64,000 nt of DNA. It comes from an uncultured Pseudohongiella sp. Its GTDB lineage: Bacteria > Pseudomonadota > Gammaproteobacteria > Pseudomonadales > Pseudohongiellaceae. A program made the position numbers and the translations under genes. The DNA is taken from positions 1,594,438-1,658,437 of the forward strand of contig OX638341.1 of the NCBI GenBank assembly GCA_951812965.1. The letters run 5' to 3'. Numbering within the stretch: position 1 is the stretch's first letter; each line of letters starts with the position of its first letter. The notes below the pieces were generated by a model, which did no database searches, was not told the origin of the DNA, and saw nothing but the letters and a program-made list of their open reading frames with translations. Positions 53,232-62,693 of this stretch are shown piece after piece.

Positions 53232-55583
53232 ATGCAAGAGAATGGTATCGGCGCCAGCGTGCGCCGCAAGGAAGACCAGCGCTTCCTGCTGGGCAAAGGC
53301 CGTTATACCGACGACATCAATGTCGAAGGCCAGACCTACGCCTGCTTCGTGCGATCTCCTCATGCCCATGCCGAAATCGAAGGCATCGATGCGTCGGCCG
53401 CGACGGCGGCGCCTGGCGTGGTAGCCGTTCTTACCGGCGATGACCTCGCCGCGGACGGCATCGGACCGTTGATTTGCGGAGTAACGGTGACCAGCGACGA
53501 CGGCCAGCCGCATCGCGCACCGGCCCACCCGGCGCTGGCCCAGGGTAAGGTGAATTATGTCGGTGACCACGTCGCCATTGTAATCGCCGAGTCTCTGACG
53601 CAAGCCCGAGACGCCGCGGAACTCGTTGAAGTGAACTACCGGCCACTGCCGGCGGTCGCGAGTACGGCCGACGCGGCGAACGACGGCCAGCAGCAGATTC
53701 ACGAAGAAGCTCCGAACAATATCTGCTTCAACTGGCCGTTCGGGGACAAGGCGGCGAACGACGAAGCTTTTGCGGGGGCGCACAAGGTTTCCAGCATCGA
53801 TCTCGTCAACAACCGCATGGTGACCAATCCGATGGAGCCCCGCGCCGCGCTCGGCGAATACAACTCGGGCACCGAGGAAATCACCCTGCACCTGACGACC
53901 CAGAATCCTCACGTGCACAGGCTGGTGCTGGCGGCGTTCAATCAACTGGCGCCGGAACACAAGCTGCGCGTGGTCGGCCCGGATGTGGGCGGCGGCTTCG
54001 GCGCGAAGATCTTCATTTACGCGGAAGAACTGGTGGTGGGCTGGGCCTGCCGCAAGGTAAACCGCCCCGTGAAATGGACCGCTGACCGCACTGAGGCCTT
54101 CCTGTCCGACGCCCATGGCCGCGACCATGTCACCCGGGCGGAGATGGCGCTCGACGAAAACGGCAAGTTCCTGGCCATGCGCGTAATTACCACGGCCAAT
54201 CTCGGTGCGTATCTTTCGACTTTCGCGACCATGGTGCCGAGTTACCTGTACGCATTCCTGTTTGCGGGGCAATACACGACGCCGCTGATTTACTCCGAGG
54301 TCAAGGCGGTGTTCACCAATACCTCGCCGGTAGACGCCAGCCGTGGCGCCGGCCGCCCGGAAGCGACTTACTTGCTCGAAAGGCTGGTAGACGTCTGTGC
54401 GGCGGACATGGGGCTCGACCCGGCGGAAATCCGGCGGCGCAACTTCATACCGAAGGATGCCTTTCCGTACCAGACCCCGGTTGTGCAATGCTATGACAGC
54501 GGCGACTACGAGGCGGCACTTGACCAGGCGATGGAACTCGCCGATTACGCCGGATTCGATGCCAGGGCGGAAGAAGCCAGGGGCCGCGGCAAATTGCGCG
54601 GTATCGGTTTCTCCTCCTATGTGGAGGCCTGCGGCATCGCTCCTTCGGCGGCGGTCGGTCAACTCGGCGGCGGCGTCGGACTGTGGGAATCCGCCCAGGT
54701 GCGCTTCAATCCAACGGGCAATGTGCAGGTGTTCACGGGTACGCATTCACATGGCCAAGGCCATGAAACCACCTTCGCCCAACTCGTCTGCGACCAACTC
54801 GGCGTTCCTTTCGAGAACATCGAAGTGATTCACGGCGATACCGCCAAGACCCAGTTCGGCATGGGAACTTATGGTTCCCGTTCGCTGGCCGTCGGCGGCG
54901 TGGCGATCGCGAAAGCCTGCGACAAGCTCATCGCCAAGGGCAAGAAGATCGCCGCCCACGCCATGGAAGCGGCCGAAGGCGATATTGAATTCGCCGGCGG
55001 TAATTACACGGTGGCGGGCACCGACAAGGCGATGAACATCGCCGAAGTCGCTTTCAACGCCTATGTGCCGCACAGCTACCCCGAGGGTGTGGAGCCAGGT
55101 TTTGACGAGAACGCTTTCTTCGATCCGATGAACTTCTCCTTCCCGGCCGGTACGCATATCTGCGAAGTGGAAGTGGATCCGGCGACCGGTGAAGTGGAAA
55201 TCGTCGATTACACCGCGGTGGACGATTTCGGCAAGCTGGTTAATCCGATGATCGTCGAAGGCCAGGTGCATGGCGGTATCGTCCACGGCATCGGCCAGGC
55301 GCTGCTGGAAGGCTGCCATTACGACAAGGATGGCCAGTTGGTAACGGCGTCTTACATGGACTACGCCATGCCGCGGGCGGACAATGCGCCGGAATTCAAG
55401 ATCGACTACGCGCCGACCGATCCGCCGCACAATCCGCTAGGCGTCAAGGGCTGCGGCGAGGCGGGCGCCATCGGCGCCCCGCCGGCGATCATCAACGCGA
55501 TCGCCAATGCCATCGGGGCCAAACATGTCGAAATGCCGGCAACGCCGGAAACGGTCTGGCGCGCCTGCCAGTCCGCCAATTAA
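53232..55583 (+). CDS. coxL: Molybdenum hydroxylase large subunit, form II CoxL-like
   Basis: A 783-residue molybdopterin-cytosine-dinucleotide subunit of the xanthine oxidase family. The active-site loop reads [11 protein letters not shown] (from residue 368), the RGAGR signature of form II enzymes, and not the Cys-bearing CSFR loop of true (form I) CO dehydrogenase. The catalytic Glu is at about 743 ([11 protein letters not shown]). Form II substrates are largely unknown, so the cox name describes architecture only. It is part of coxG-S-L-M-D-E. Confidence 0.93.
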   Translation: MQENGIGASVRRKEDQRFLLGKGRYTDDINVEGQTYACFVRSPHAHAEIEGIDASAATAAPGVVAVLTGDDLAADGIGPLICGVTVTSDDGQPHRAPAHPALAQGKVNYVGDHVAIVIAESLTQARDAAELVEVNYRPLPAVASTADAANDGQQQIHEEAPNNICFNWPFGDKAANDEAFAGAHKVSSIDLVNNRMVTNPMEPRAALGEYNSGTEEITLHLTTQNPHVHRLVLAAFNQLAPEHKLRVVGPDVGGGFGAKIFIYAEELVVGWACRKVNRPVKWTADRTEAFLSDAHGRDHVTRAEMALDENGKFLAMRVITTANLGAYLSTFATMVPSYLYAFLFAGQYTTPLIYSEVKAVFTNTSPVDASRGAGRPEATYLLERLVDVCAADMGLDPAEIRRRNFIPKDAFPYQTPVVQCYDSGDYEAALDQAMELADYAGFDARAEEARGRGKLRGIGFSSYVEACGIAPSAAVGQLGGGVGLWESAQVRFNPTGNVQVFTGTHSHGQGHETTFAQLVCDQLGVPFENIEVIHGDTAKTQFGMGTYGSRSLAVGGVAIAKACDKLIAKGKKIAAHAMEAAEGDIEFAGGNYTVAGTDKAMNIAEVAFNAYVPHSYPEGVEPGFDENAFFDPMNFSFPAGTHICEVEVDPATGEVEIVDYTAVDDFGKLVNPMIVEGQVHGGIVHGIGQALLEGCHYDKDGQLVTASYMDYAMPRADNAPEFKIDYAPTDPPHNPLGVKGCGEAGAIGAPPAIINAIANAIGAKHVEMPATPETVWRACQSAN

Positions 55584-55607
55584 GCGAAAGCGGGAGGAGA
55601 TAGCACA

Positions 55608-56402
55608 ATGTACGAATTTTCTTATCATCGACCCGCTTCGGTCGCCGAGGCGGCCGAACTCATCGCCAACGCTGCCGACGGCAAGCTCGTTGCCGGCGGA
55701 CAAACTTTATTGCCGACCATGAAGCACCGGCTGGCAAGTCCATCCGATGTGATCGATCTCGGCGGCATTGCCGAATTGAGCGGCATTGTCGTCAACGGCA
55801 ATATAGTCACCATCGGCGCCATGACGACACACGCCGAAGTGGCAGCGTCGAGCGAAGTCAGGGAAGCGATTCCCGCATTGGCGGCGCTTGCCGACAACAT
55901 CGGCGATCCGGCCGTGCGCAATCGCGGCACGCTTGGCGGCTCCATCGCCAATAACGATCCGGCCGCGGATTATCCCGCTGCGGTGATCGCGCTGGGCGGG
56001 ACCGTGCGCACCAACCGCCGCGAAATCGCCGGCGAGGACTTCTTCACAGGCATGTTCGAAACCGCGCTTGAGGAAGACGAGATCATCGTCGCGGTGGACT
56101 TTCCGCGACCCGAAGCGGCTTCGTACATGAAATTCGAGAATCCAGCCTCGCGTTACGCCATTGTCGGAGTTTTCGTCGCCAGGACCGCGGCCAAGCCGCG
56201 AGCGGCCGTCACCGGCGCGACGGCCTGCGCGCATCGGGCCTTTCGGATCGAAGAATCGTTGCAGGCCGGCTTTGGCTCGAGCGCACTCGACGGCTTCGAG
56301 GCGCCGGTGGACAAGATGAACTCGGACATCCATGCCAGCGCCGAATATCGCGCTCACCTCGTCAAGATCATGGCCCAGCGCGCGGTGGCGGCCTGCGCTT
56401 GA
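55608..56402 (+). CDS. coxM: Molybdenum hydroxylase FAD-binding medium subunit
   Basis: A 264-residue flavoprotein subunit. FAD pyrophosphate-binding motifs AGGQTLLPTMKHR and TLGGSIANNDPAADY are present, with the C-terminal CoxM domain. GGGAGGAGAT provides a strong ribosome site. The next gene starts two bases after the stop. Confidence 0.94.
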   Translation: MYEFSYHRPASVAEAAELIANAADGKLVAGGQTLLPTMKHRLASPSDVIDLGGIAELSGIVVNGNIVTIGAMTTHAEVAASSEVREAIPALAALADNIGDPAVRNRGTLGGSIANNDPAADYPAAVIALGGTVRTNRREIAGEDFFTGMFETALEEDEIIVAVDFPRPEAASYMKFENPASRYAIVGVFVARTAAKPRAAVTGATACAHRAFRIEESLQAGFGSSALDGFEAPVDKMNSDIHASAEYRAHLVKIMAQRAVAACA

Positions 56403-56404
56403 GC

Positions 56405-57319
56405 ATGCCGACGCCGGCCAGCATCGAGGAAGTCCAGAGCCTGCTCCGGGACGGCAAGTATGTCGCGGACCGGGCGCTGGCGACGACGCTGTTCCTTTCC
56501 CTGCAAATGGGCCGTCCGCTGTTTCTCGAAGGGGAGGCCGGGGTCGGCAAGACCGAGATCGCCAAGGTGCTCGCGTCCGGCCTCGGCCGCCGGCTGATCC
56601 GCCTGCAATGCTACGAAGGGCTCGACGTTTCCTCGGCCGTCTACGAATGGAATTACGCCCGGCAGATGATCGAGATCCGGCTGGCGGAAGCGTCCGGGGC
56701 GGTGAAACGGCAGGACCTGGCGGCAGATGTATTCGCGTCCGATTTTCTGATCGAACGACCCTTGCTGCAGGCTCTGCGCGAAGACGAAAGAGGCGCGCCG
56801 GTGCTGCTCATCGATGAACTTGACCGCACCGATGAACCGTTCGAAGCCTACCTGCTGGAACTACTTTCCGATTTTCAGATTTCCATTCCTGAAATCGGCA
56901 CAATTGCGGCGCGCGAAGCGCCGATCGTCGTCATCACTTCCAACCGCACACGGGAAATTCACGATGCCCTCAAGCGGCGCTGCCTGTATCACTGGGTGGA
57001 CTATCCCGACGCCGAGCGTGAATTGCAAATCGTCGAAGCCCGGCTGCCGGGAATGGACACGGGATTAAGCCGTCATGTCGTCGGCTTCGTGCAACGCCTG
57101 CGCGAACAGGACCTGTACAAGGCGCCGGGCGTGGCGGAAACCCTCGATTGGGCCCAGGCCCTGCTGCAACTCGACCAGGTCGCGCTCGATGGCGCCGCCA
57201 TCGACGACACTCTCGGAACCTTGCTGAAGTACCAGGATGACATCGCCCGCATCCGCGGCAGCGAGGCGGCGCGAATTCTGGAAGAAGTGAAAACCGAACT
57301 AGCTCTGCAACCGAATTGA
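56405..57319 (+). CDS. coxD: MoxR-type AAA+ ATPase, CoxD-like
   Basis: A 304-residue AAA+ protein with Walker A GEAGVGKTEIAKVLA, Walker B VLLIDELDR, sensor 1 (VVITSNRTREIHDALKRRC) and an arginine finger region. In Oligotropha CoxD inserts sulfur and copper into the active site; here it would be a maturation chaperone for the hydroxylase (by analogy). ATG 56405 is preferred over the overlapping TTG at 56399. Confidence 0.92.
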   Translation: MPTPASIEEVQSLLRDGKYVADRALATTLFLSLQMGRPLFLEGEAGVGKTEIAKVLASGLGRRLIRLQCYEGLDVSSAVYEWNYARQMIEIRLAEASGAVKRQDLAADVFASDFLIERPLLQALREDERGAPVLLIDELDRTDEPFEAYLLELLSDFQISIPEIGTIAAREAPIVVITSNRTREIHDALKRRCLYHWVDYPDAERELQIVEARLPGMDTGLSRHVVGFVQRLREQDLYKAPGVAETLDWAQALLQLDQVALDGAAIDDTLGTLLKYQDDIARIRGSEAARILEEVKTELALQPN

Positions 57320-57327
57320 GCCGAGTC

Positions 57328-58500
57328 ATGCAAGTCTCCGGCAACTCGCGCGACAGCGGCCGCATGCATGAGAACATCATGCATTTCGCCCGCCTGCTGC
57401 GCGCCGCCGGCTTGCCGGTCGGCCCCGGCAAGGTGCTCGACGCCATCCGCGCGGTCGATCTGGTCGGCTTCGGCAGCCGAACTGATTTTCACAGTTGCCT
57501 GTTCGCGATCTTCGTCAATCGTCGCGAGCAGCGCGAATTGTTCGACCAGGCCTTTCACATCTTCTGGCGCAACCCTGCCTTCATGGACCGAATGCTCGGC
57601 GCCATGCTGCCTACCGTGCTGGGCGAAGACCGCGAACAAATGACCGAGATGCGCCGCCGACTCGCGGACGCCATGAGCGCGGGGGGCAGCCTCAGCGAAC
57701 CCGCCGAGGACCGGCTTGAATTGCATGGCATGTTGACGAGTTCGGTCAGCGAAGTATTGCGCGAGCGTGATTTCGAGGATATGTCCAGCGTCGAGCTCGA
57801 ACAGGCAAAACGGGCCATCGCCCGATTGCGCCTGCCCAGGGACAGCATCGCCACCCGCCGTTTCCGGCCCGACCCTCGCGGCCGCACTCTCGACCGGCGC
57901 GCGAGCTTGCGCGCGTTGACCCGCCATACCGACGGCGTGCCGCTAAAATTCAGCAAGCGCCGCAGGCGCCAGCCGCCCCTGGTGGTGCTGTGCGATATCT
58001 CCGGCTCGATGAGCACCTATTCGCGCATGTTCCTGCACTTCATGCATGCCATCGCCGCCCAGCGCCGGGTACACAGTTTCGTGTTCGGCACCCGGCTGAC
58101 CCACATCACCCGGCAACTCGTTCATTGCGACGTAGACGCCGCCCTCGAACGCGTCGCCGAAGCGGTACAGGACTGGTCGGGCGGTACGCGTATCGGCCAC
58201 TGCCTGCACCTCTTCAACAAGCATTGGGGACGCCGCGTTCTCGCGCAGAACGCGACTACCCTGGTGCTTTCAGACGGCCTCGAATGCGACAACGCCGAGC
58301 GCCTCGACGCGGAAATGGAAAGGCTCGGCAAGTCGAGCCGGCGCCTGGTCTGGCTCAATCCGCTATTGCGCTGGGACGGCTTCGAACCGCTAGCCCAGGG
58401 CGTCAAGGCCATGCTGCCCCACGCCGACGACTTCCGCTCCGCCCACAACCTCGAAAGCCTCGACGACCTCGCCCGAGCTTTGTCGGGGAGAAGGGAATAG
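57328..58500 (+). CDS. coxE: VWA domain protein, CoxE-like
   Basis: A 390-residue protein with a C-terminal von Willebrand A domain; the MIDAS motif DISGSMS is followed by the conserved TRIGHCLHLFN segment. CoxE works with the MoxR ATPase CoxD in metal-cofactor maturation. ATG 57328 is chosen; TTG 57316 overlapping the coxD stop is the alternative. It is the last gene of the cluster before base composition changes. Confidence 0.92.
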   Translation: MQVSGNSRDSGRMHENIMHFARLLRAAGLPVGPGKVLDAIRAVDLVGFGSRTDFHSCLFAIFVNRREQRELFDQAFHIFWRNPAFMDRMLGAMLPTVLGEDREQMTEMRRRLADAMSAGGSLSEPAEDRLELHGMLTSSVSEVLRERDFEDMSSVELEQAKRAIARLRLPRDSIATRRFRPDPRGRTLDRRASLRALTRHTDGVPLKFSKRRRRQPPLVVLCDISGSMSTYSRMFLHFMHAIAAQRRVHSFVFGTRLTHITRQLVHCDVDAALERVAEAVQDWSGGTRIGHCLHLFNKHWGRRVLAQNATTLVLSDGLECDNAERLDAEMERLGKSSRRLVWLNPLLRWDGFEPLAQGVKAMLPHADDFRSAHNLESLDDLARALSGRRE

Positions 58501-58526
58501 GATTGTGCGTTAACGCCATGGGATTC

Positions 58527-58555
58527 TTTACCGAGTCTTAACGGGGGCGTAAACT
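58527..58555 (+). promoter_or_regulatory. Sigma70 promoter of the unknown-PIN module
   Basis: TTTACC (58527-58532), 17 bases, TAAACT (58550-58555). The predicted start is about 17 bases before the ATG at 58579. Confidence 0.6.
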
Positions 58556-58578
58556 TGGGGTCGAGCGAGGAGCGGTCG

Positions 58579-59451
58579 ATGACGAAGCCAATCAGAATCA
58601 CGATCAAGGGAAACCATGCCGGCTATGATGATGCGCCAACGGTAGATGATCTTCTGAGCCAAATTCAGGATTTTGTTGCCTTACTAAGTGGAGTCGAAGA
58701 AGCAATTGCAACCAGCGGCAAGGCAGAGGGCAAGGCACAGCTTGTCTGGCGGGTTACCGACGTGACAAAAAATTCTCCTATTACTTTTGAGGTCACGCCA
58801 TACCCGGAAAAGTTTGGGCAAAATGTTGAGTATCGCGCCGATCAAGTAGCTGTAGCTGCTGTAAAGGGATTGTCTCAAATCTCTGAGGGCACTGATCGAC
58901 CTGATTACTTTACAGACAAAGTCATAGATAAGGCCGAACGCATTAATCATAGAGTCACAAACGGTCTTGAGGATACGAAGATTGATTTTTGTGGTTACGA
59001 TGATACACCAGAATTCAGTTTGACCAGAGAAATTGCAGTGAGATCTATTGAGAACATCGACCTAATCAGATCTCCTGGGCCGAATAAATATAGAGAACTA
59101 GGCTCTATAGAAGGATTTATTGCCCGCATTGAAATTGACGGTTATGGTCGACCTTTGATTTGGCTCCGCTCTCGTCTTGGCCGACAATTTTTTAAGTGCA
59201 TTTCTAGTGAACATAGCCTTGACAGGATTGGTCATTATGAAGTGTCTAAAGTTCTGAAAGGCATGAGGGTAAGAGTTCATGGGCTAATTTTCTATAAGGG
59301 ATTGCAACAGATCGACAAGATAGAAGTTGATAACGTTCATGTTTACCCTCTCGACAAAGAGTTACCCACTACCGCTGATATAGTGGCGCCAAACTTTACT
59401 GATGGCGTGGAATCCTCTGATTACTTGGAGGCTTTGCGAAGGGATGGCTAA
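58579..59451 (+). CDS. Unknown 290-residue protein partnered with a PIN nuclease
   Basis: I do not recognise a family. The protein is soluble, with no signal peptide or membrane segment. The N-terminal half has a probable helix around DDLLSQIQDFVALLSGVEEA; the C-terminal part (about 170-265) is strand-rich with EGFIARIEIDGYGRPLIWLR and MRVRVHGLIFYKGLQQ, suggesting a small beta-barrel. Base and codon use (AGA, ATA, TTT) are AT-richer than the cox genes before it. The next gene, a PIN nuclease, starts inside its last codons (8-base overlap). By arrangement it could be the antitoxin or sensor of a toxin pair; that is inference. Confidence 0.75.
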   Translation: MTKPIRITIKGNHAGYDDAPTVDDLLSQIQDFVALLSGVEEAIATSGKAEGKAQLVWRVTDVTKNSPITFEVTPYPEKFGQNVEYRADQVAVAAVKGLSQISEGTDRPDYFTDKVIDKAERINHRVTNGLEDTKIDFCGYDDTPEFSLTREIAVRSIENIDLIRSPGPNKYRELGSIEGFIARIEIDGYGRPLIWLRSRLGRQFFKCISSEHSLDRIGHYEVSKVLKGMRVRVHGLIFYKGLQQIDKIEVDNVHVYPLDKELPTTADIVAPNFTDGVESSDYLEALRRDG

Positions 59452-59968
59452 GGTTACCAGGATCTATTGGGATGCTTGCACTTGGATAGCATATATAAAT
59501 CAGGAGAAAGAAATTGAAAGGCCCGACAAGACTATCGAGAATCGATTTGAAATGTGCCGCGCCATACTCGACCGTGCGGAACAAGGAAAGATTGAAATCG
59601 TAACCTCTGCTTTCACGTTAGCCGAAGTTTGCAAGCTTCCAAACGTTGATACAAGCCCACTGGATCGATTACCAAGTTTCTTTGAAAAATCTTACATTCT
59701 GATAGTGCCAGTGGATATGGCGGTTGGGCTAAAATCGCAAAAAATACAAGATTCGGGCCTCGTAAACATAAAACCTCCTGACGCAGTCCATTTGGCATCT
59801 GCTCAAATTGCATCAGTGAGTGAATTTCATACATTCGACGATAAAATTTTGAGACTTGATGGGCATCTTACTAACCTAGATGGAAGAGTATTAAAGATTT
59901 GTAAGCCAACTGAAGGAAAACCTCTAGGGCCCTTATTTGATGGTCAAAAAAATCATAGCGATGAGTAA
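59444..59968 (+). CDS. PIN domain protein (VapC-like)
   Basis: A 174-residue PIN-fold nuclease. The acidic metal-binding residues are visible in RIYWDACTWIAYI (first Asp), FTLAEVCKL (Glu) and PPDAVHLASAQI (Asp), with a final FHTFDDKILRLDG. It is longer than usual VapC (about 130). The ATG overlaps the preceding stop by 8 bases, so the two are coupled. The partner is much larger than a normal VapB. Confidence 0.82.
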   Translation: MAKVTRIYWDACTWIAYINQEKEIERPDKTIENRFEMCRAILDRAEQGKIEIVTSAFTLAEVCKLPNVDTSPLDRLPSFFEKSYILIVPVDMAVGLKSQKIQDSGLVNIKPPDAVHLASAQIASVSEFHTFDDKILRLDGHLTNLDGRVLKICKPTEGKPLGPLFDGQKNHSDE

Positions 59969-60022
59969 GAGTTACGTGTTTTTTCAAGCATGCACACCGT
60001 TAGCTATTCCCAGTATCAGTTA

Positions 60023-60198
60023 TTAGTCGGCTAATAGCCTGAACATTGAGTAGATATGCTCGGTGGATGCCTCTATTTTCTGTCCGCAGCAACTAAAATG
60101 CAGGGGTTGTAGATGCTCCCCATGCAAGAATCCGCCCTCTACTTCTTTGGATAGATCGCCGTTCTTAATGTTCTTGGCCCAGTATGCATCAATTCCGA
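60023..60198 (-). pseudogene. C-terminal gene fragment cut by the IS element
   Basis: Fifty-seven codons end in SCCGQKIEASTEHIYSMFRL and a stop. The frame runs without break into the IS end at 60199, so the 5' part of the gene is missing. It contains SKEVEGGFLHGEHLQP. No family is recognised. AT-rich like the PIN module beside it. Confidence 0.55.
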
Positions 60199-60399
60199 TG
60201 AGGTGGTCCTGTTTTACAGGACAGTCCGAGGGCCGATTTAAGGTGTGCCCGAGTTGAATTGCAGCCCTCGATGTTCGGAGCCTACGCTTGGTACAAAATG
60301 CTGTCAACGGCGATGCGGCGAAGTTGAAATGTCTCCCTCGGCCTTGCGCGCAGGGAGCGTAGCGACCGAAGCGCAAGGCCGCGCCGCCGCGTCGGCGGC

Positions 60400-61218
60400 T
60401 CACGCGGCTTTTCCCCATTTGTCCCGGTAGACTTCGCCCGGCGCGCGCCCGTCGAGAGACGAGTGCGGACGTACGCGGTTGTAGAAGTCGAACCAGTCGC
60501 CGATCTCGCGTTCGGCGGCGCGGCCGTCGGGCAACTCGCGCAGATACACCGCCTCGTACTTCAACGAACGCCACAGCCTTTCTATGAAGATATTGTCCAG
60601 ATAGCGGCCGCGGCCGTCCATGGAGCAACGCGCCCCGGCGGCGCGGATGCGGCCGGTGAAGTCGATGCTGGTGAACTGCGATCCCTGGTCCGTGTTGAAT
60701 ATCTCCGGGGATCCGCTACGCAGCACCGCCTCCAGCGCCTCGATGCAAAAACCGACATCCATCGTGTTCGACAACCGCCATGACAACACGTGCCGGCTGG
60801 CCCAGTCCATGACCGCAACCCGATAGAAAAAGCCGCCGGAAACGGGAATATAGGTGATGTCCGCGCACCACACCTGGTCCGGACGATCAATGACCAGATC
60901 GCGCAGCAGATACGGATACACCCGGTGTCGTGGGTTGGGCGCGCTGGTGCGCGGTTTGCGGTAGATCGCTTCCATGCCCATCAAGCGCATCAGTCTGCGC
61001 ACCCGGTGCCGGCCGGCGACGATCCCCTCGCGCCGCAGATGGCGCAACATCTGGCGGCTGCCGTAAAACGGATGCGCCAGATGCATTTCGTCGAGCCGGC
61101 GCATCAGCACAAGATTCTCCGCGCTTTCTCCCGATGGCGGGCAATACTGCGACGAACGACTCACGCCGAGCAGCGCTCACTGTCGGGACAGGGACAGCCC
61201 GCAACCGCGGTCGATCAT
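60400..61218 (-). pseudogene. IS3 transposase orfB with in-frame TGA
   Basis: The DDE integrase part is full: WCADITYIPV, FNTDQGSQFTS, and the Glu in FIERLWRSLKYE. The frame opens at ATG 61218 (MIDRGCGLSLSRQ), but codon 61179-61177 is TGA, directly before ALLGVSRSS. Related elements have Cys at this place. A GTG at 61164 could restart a 254-residue product that lacks part of the HTH_21 region. A T-run (GATTTTTTTC) near 61260 could be the orfA-orfB frameshift site. Probably inactive. Confidence 0.85.
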
Positions 61219-61238
61219 GGCAATCCGTTCGGAACGGC

Positions 61239-61529
61239 TTAGCGCCCCAACCCGCGCAGAAAAAAATCCCGTTCCACCGTCAACTCGCCGATCTTGGCGT
61301 GCAAGTCCCGGATCGTCGCTTCCTGTTCGGCGCCACGTTTCGAACCGGAACCCGAAAACACTTCCCCGAGACTTTCCACAGCCTGACGCTTCCAGGCGTT
61401 TACCTGATTCGGATGTACTTCGAAACGCGCCGCGATCGCCTGAACCGTGTCGCGCTCCCGCAGCGCCTCCAGCGCCACGCGCTTTTTAAACTCCGCCGTA
61501 AAACGGCGTCTCTTCCTGGTCATGCTCAT
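61239..61529 (-). CDS. IS3 family transposase orfA
   Basis: A 96-residue orfA product with a helix-turn-helix (RRFTAEFKKRVALEALRERD, IAARFEVHPNQVNAWKRQA) and a C-terminal coiled coil (ATIRDLHAKIGELTVERDFF). AGGAGGC precedes the ATG. It lies just inside the element's left terminal repeat. Confidence 0.92.
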   Translation of the reverse strand: MSMTRKRRRFTAEFKKRVALEALRERDTVQAIAARFEVHPNQVNAWKRQAVESLGEVFSGSGSKRGAEQEATIRDLHAKIGELTVERDFFLRGLGR

Positions 61530-61589
61530 GCCTCCTGTCGGCACTGGAGCACACCTTAACGAACTGTCCAAAAAAGCGGGACCACCTCA

Positions 61590-62045
61590 GTAAACAGCTA
61601 CGATGCCCCGGAGTTGCTAGCGGGAGTCATTGGCCTGGTATCGGTTATCTTCAGTTGGAATGAAGAAGGCACGGAAAAGTTTTCCAGATTGGTGGGCAAT
61701 ATGGGTGTAGCCGCCGTTTTCAGCGCCAATCCGATTCTAATGATTGTCACGGTGACAAGCCTGGCTCGCGCTTTCCACAAAGCCGAACATTCGGGCAAGT
61801 ACCTTACGGCGGTGGATGGACTGCTTAAAGGTGGAATCGGCACCGGCGCAACGCTTGCAGCCGCATCCCAGATCGCGGTTTTTGGCGGCCCAGCCGGCTT
61901 GACCCTGCTTGCCGGGCTATCCGCGGGCCTGCTTGCGAATCGAGCGACCAGGAACATCAGTGTTGTCCAATTGCGCCAGTTCACCATGGAACGAACCACA
62001 GCAACGGCAACAGAGATCAGGGCGATAGCATCGCCAGCAGTCTGA
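61590..62045 (+). pseudogene. 3' fragment of a membrane-protein gene truncated by the IS
   Basis: About 151 codons are open from the IS border to TGA 62043-62045. The peptide has several glycine/alanine-rich hydrophobic stretches (LLAGVIGLVSVIFSW, NMGVAAVFSANPILMIVTV, AVFGGPAGLTLLAGLSAG), consistent with a pore- or membrane-associated C-terminus. No ATG lies near the beginning, which sits against the element. No family is recognised. Confidence 0.55.
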
Positions 62046-62225
62046 CCGACCGACCAACCCGGAGCTTTGAGCAACCGCCCAAAGATCGAGTAAAATTTCT
62101 GAGTTGGAGCCATAAGCTCTATGCAAGGAATTTGCGGTTACGTTTACTCTAACTCCGTACTAAGGTGCGGATTTCGGAGGGCTTGTGGCATCTGCGATTG
62201 ACCGAATTCGAACTCTTGATTGAAG
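62046..62225. other. Intergenic, nothing recognised
   Basis: A 180-base gap between the truncated membrane-protein fragment (plus strand) and the PIN gene (minus strand). I see no tRNA, clear promoter or repeat in it. It could hold the terminators of both converging transcripts. Confidence 0.5.
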
Positions 62226-62693
62226 CTATGGCTTTCCACAAAGGGTTCTGTCCGCAAGCAACCTCTTTTGGCTAAGGGTAAATTCCTTACTGTCTTTGGT
62301 AGAGAATACTTTGCCACGCGGATCGTCTATGAGGTTCCTGGACTTAAAATCTTTGTGAAGGTTCGGTTCATTGCTGAAAAGGAGGCGCGCGCCAGAGAGT
62401 TGCGCAAGCGCAATGACGTGCTCATCGTCTGAGGTGCAAGCGTTTGAATCGTGCAGTTCGTCGGCTCGCTCATTGACCTTTGCTCTATCGAATAGTCGGA
62501 GCCTTCCATACTGAATCGCTGTCTCACTCCATGCGCGGAATCGACCATCGTGGGTGAGTTCGTCAGCGAGCTTGCCGCCCATCACAAGGAATGATCGACC
62601 GCTATCGAGCCACTCGCGAAATTTCTGTCCGGCGGGAGTCTTTACTTGGCCAAATACTTCGTTGGTCACGTTCGCGTCCAAGATTGCGCACAT
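62226..62693 (-). CDS. PIN domain-like nuclease downstream of an AAA ATPase
   Basis: A 155-residue protein with PIN-type acidic motifs: CAILDANVTNEVFG (first Asp), LADELTHDGRFRAW (Glu) and CTSDDEHVIALAQLSGARLL (Asp), then FSNEPNLHKDFKSRNLI in the last-strand position. Its ATG shares one base with the ATPase stop (TAATG), a strong sign of coupled translation. It is unlike the PIN protein at 59444. A role as the effector of the ATPase is inference. Confidence 0.8.
   Translation of the reverse strand: MCAILDANVTNEVFGQVKTPAGQKFREWLDSGRSFLVMGGKLADELTHDGRFRAWSETAIQYGRLRLFDRAKVNERADELHDSNACTSDDEHVIALAQLSGARLLFSNEPNLHKDFKSRNLIDDPRGKVFSTKDSKEFTLSQKRLLADRTLCGKP

Larger units (their letters stand above)
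60199..61589 (-). mobile_element. IS3 family insertion sequence, decayed
   Basis: The ends match as inverted repeats: TGAGGTGGTCCTGTTTTA from 60199 upward and TGAGGTGGTCCCGCTTTT from 61589 downward. The element is 1391 bp and contains orfA and orfB on the minus strand. The flanks (CGA on the left, GTA on the right) do not form a target duplication. Both flanking genes lack their 5' parts, so the element probably mediated a rearrangement. Confidence 0.9.

Noticed and set aside
53232..55583. True aerobic CO dehydrogenase
   Set aside because: The large subunit has the form II RGAGR loop and lacks the Cys-containing loop needed for the Mo-Cu site.
62220..62432. Plus-strand 70-codon frame
   Set aside because: It is antisense to the C-terminal part of the PIN gene, which has the better evidence.
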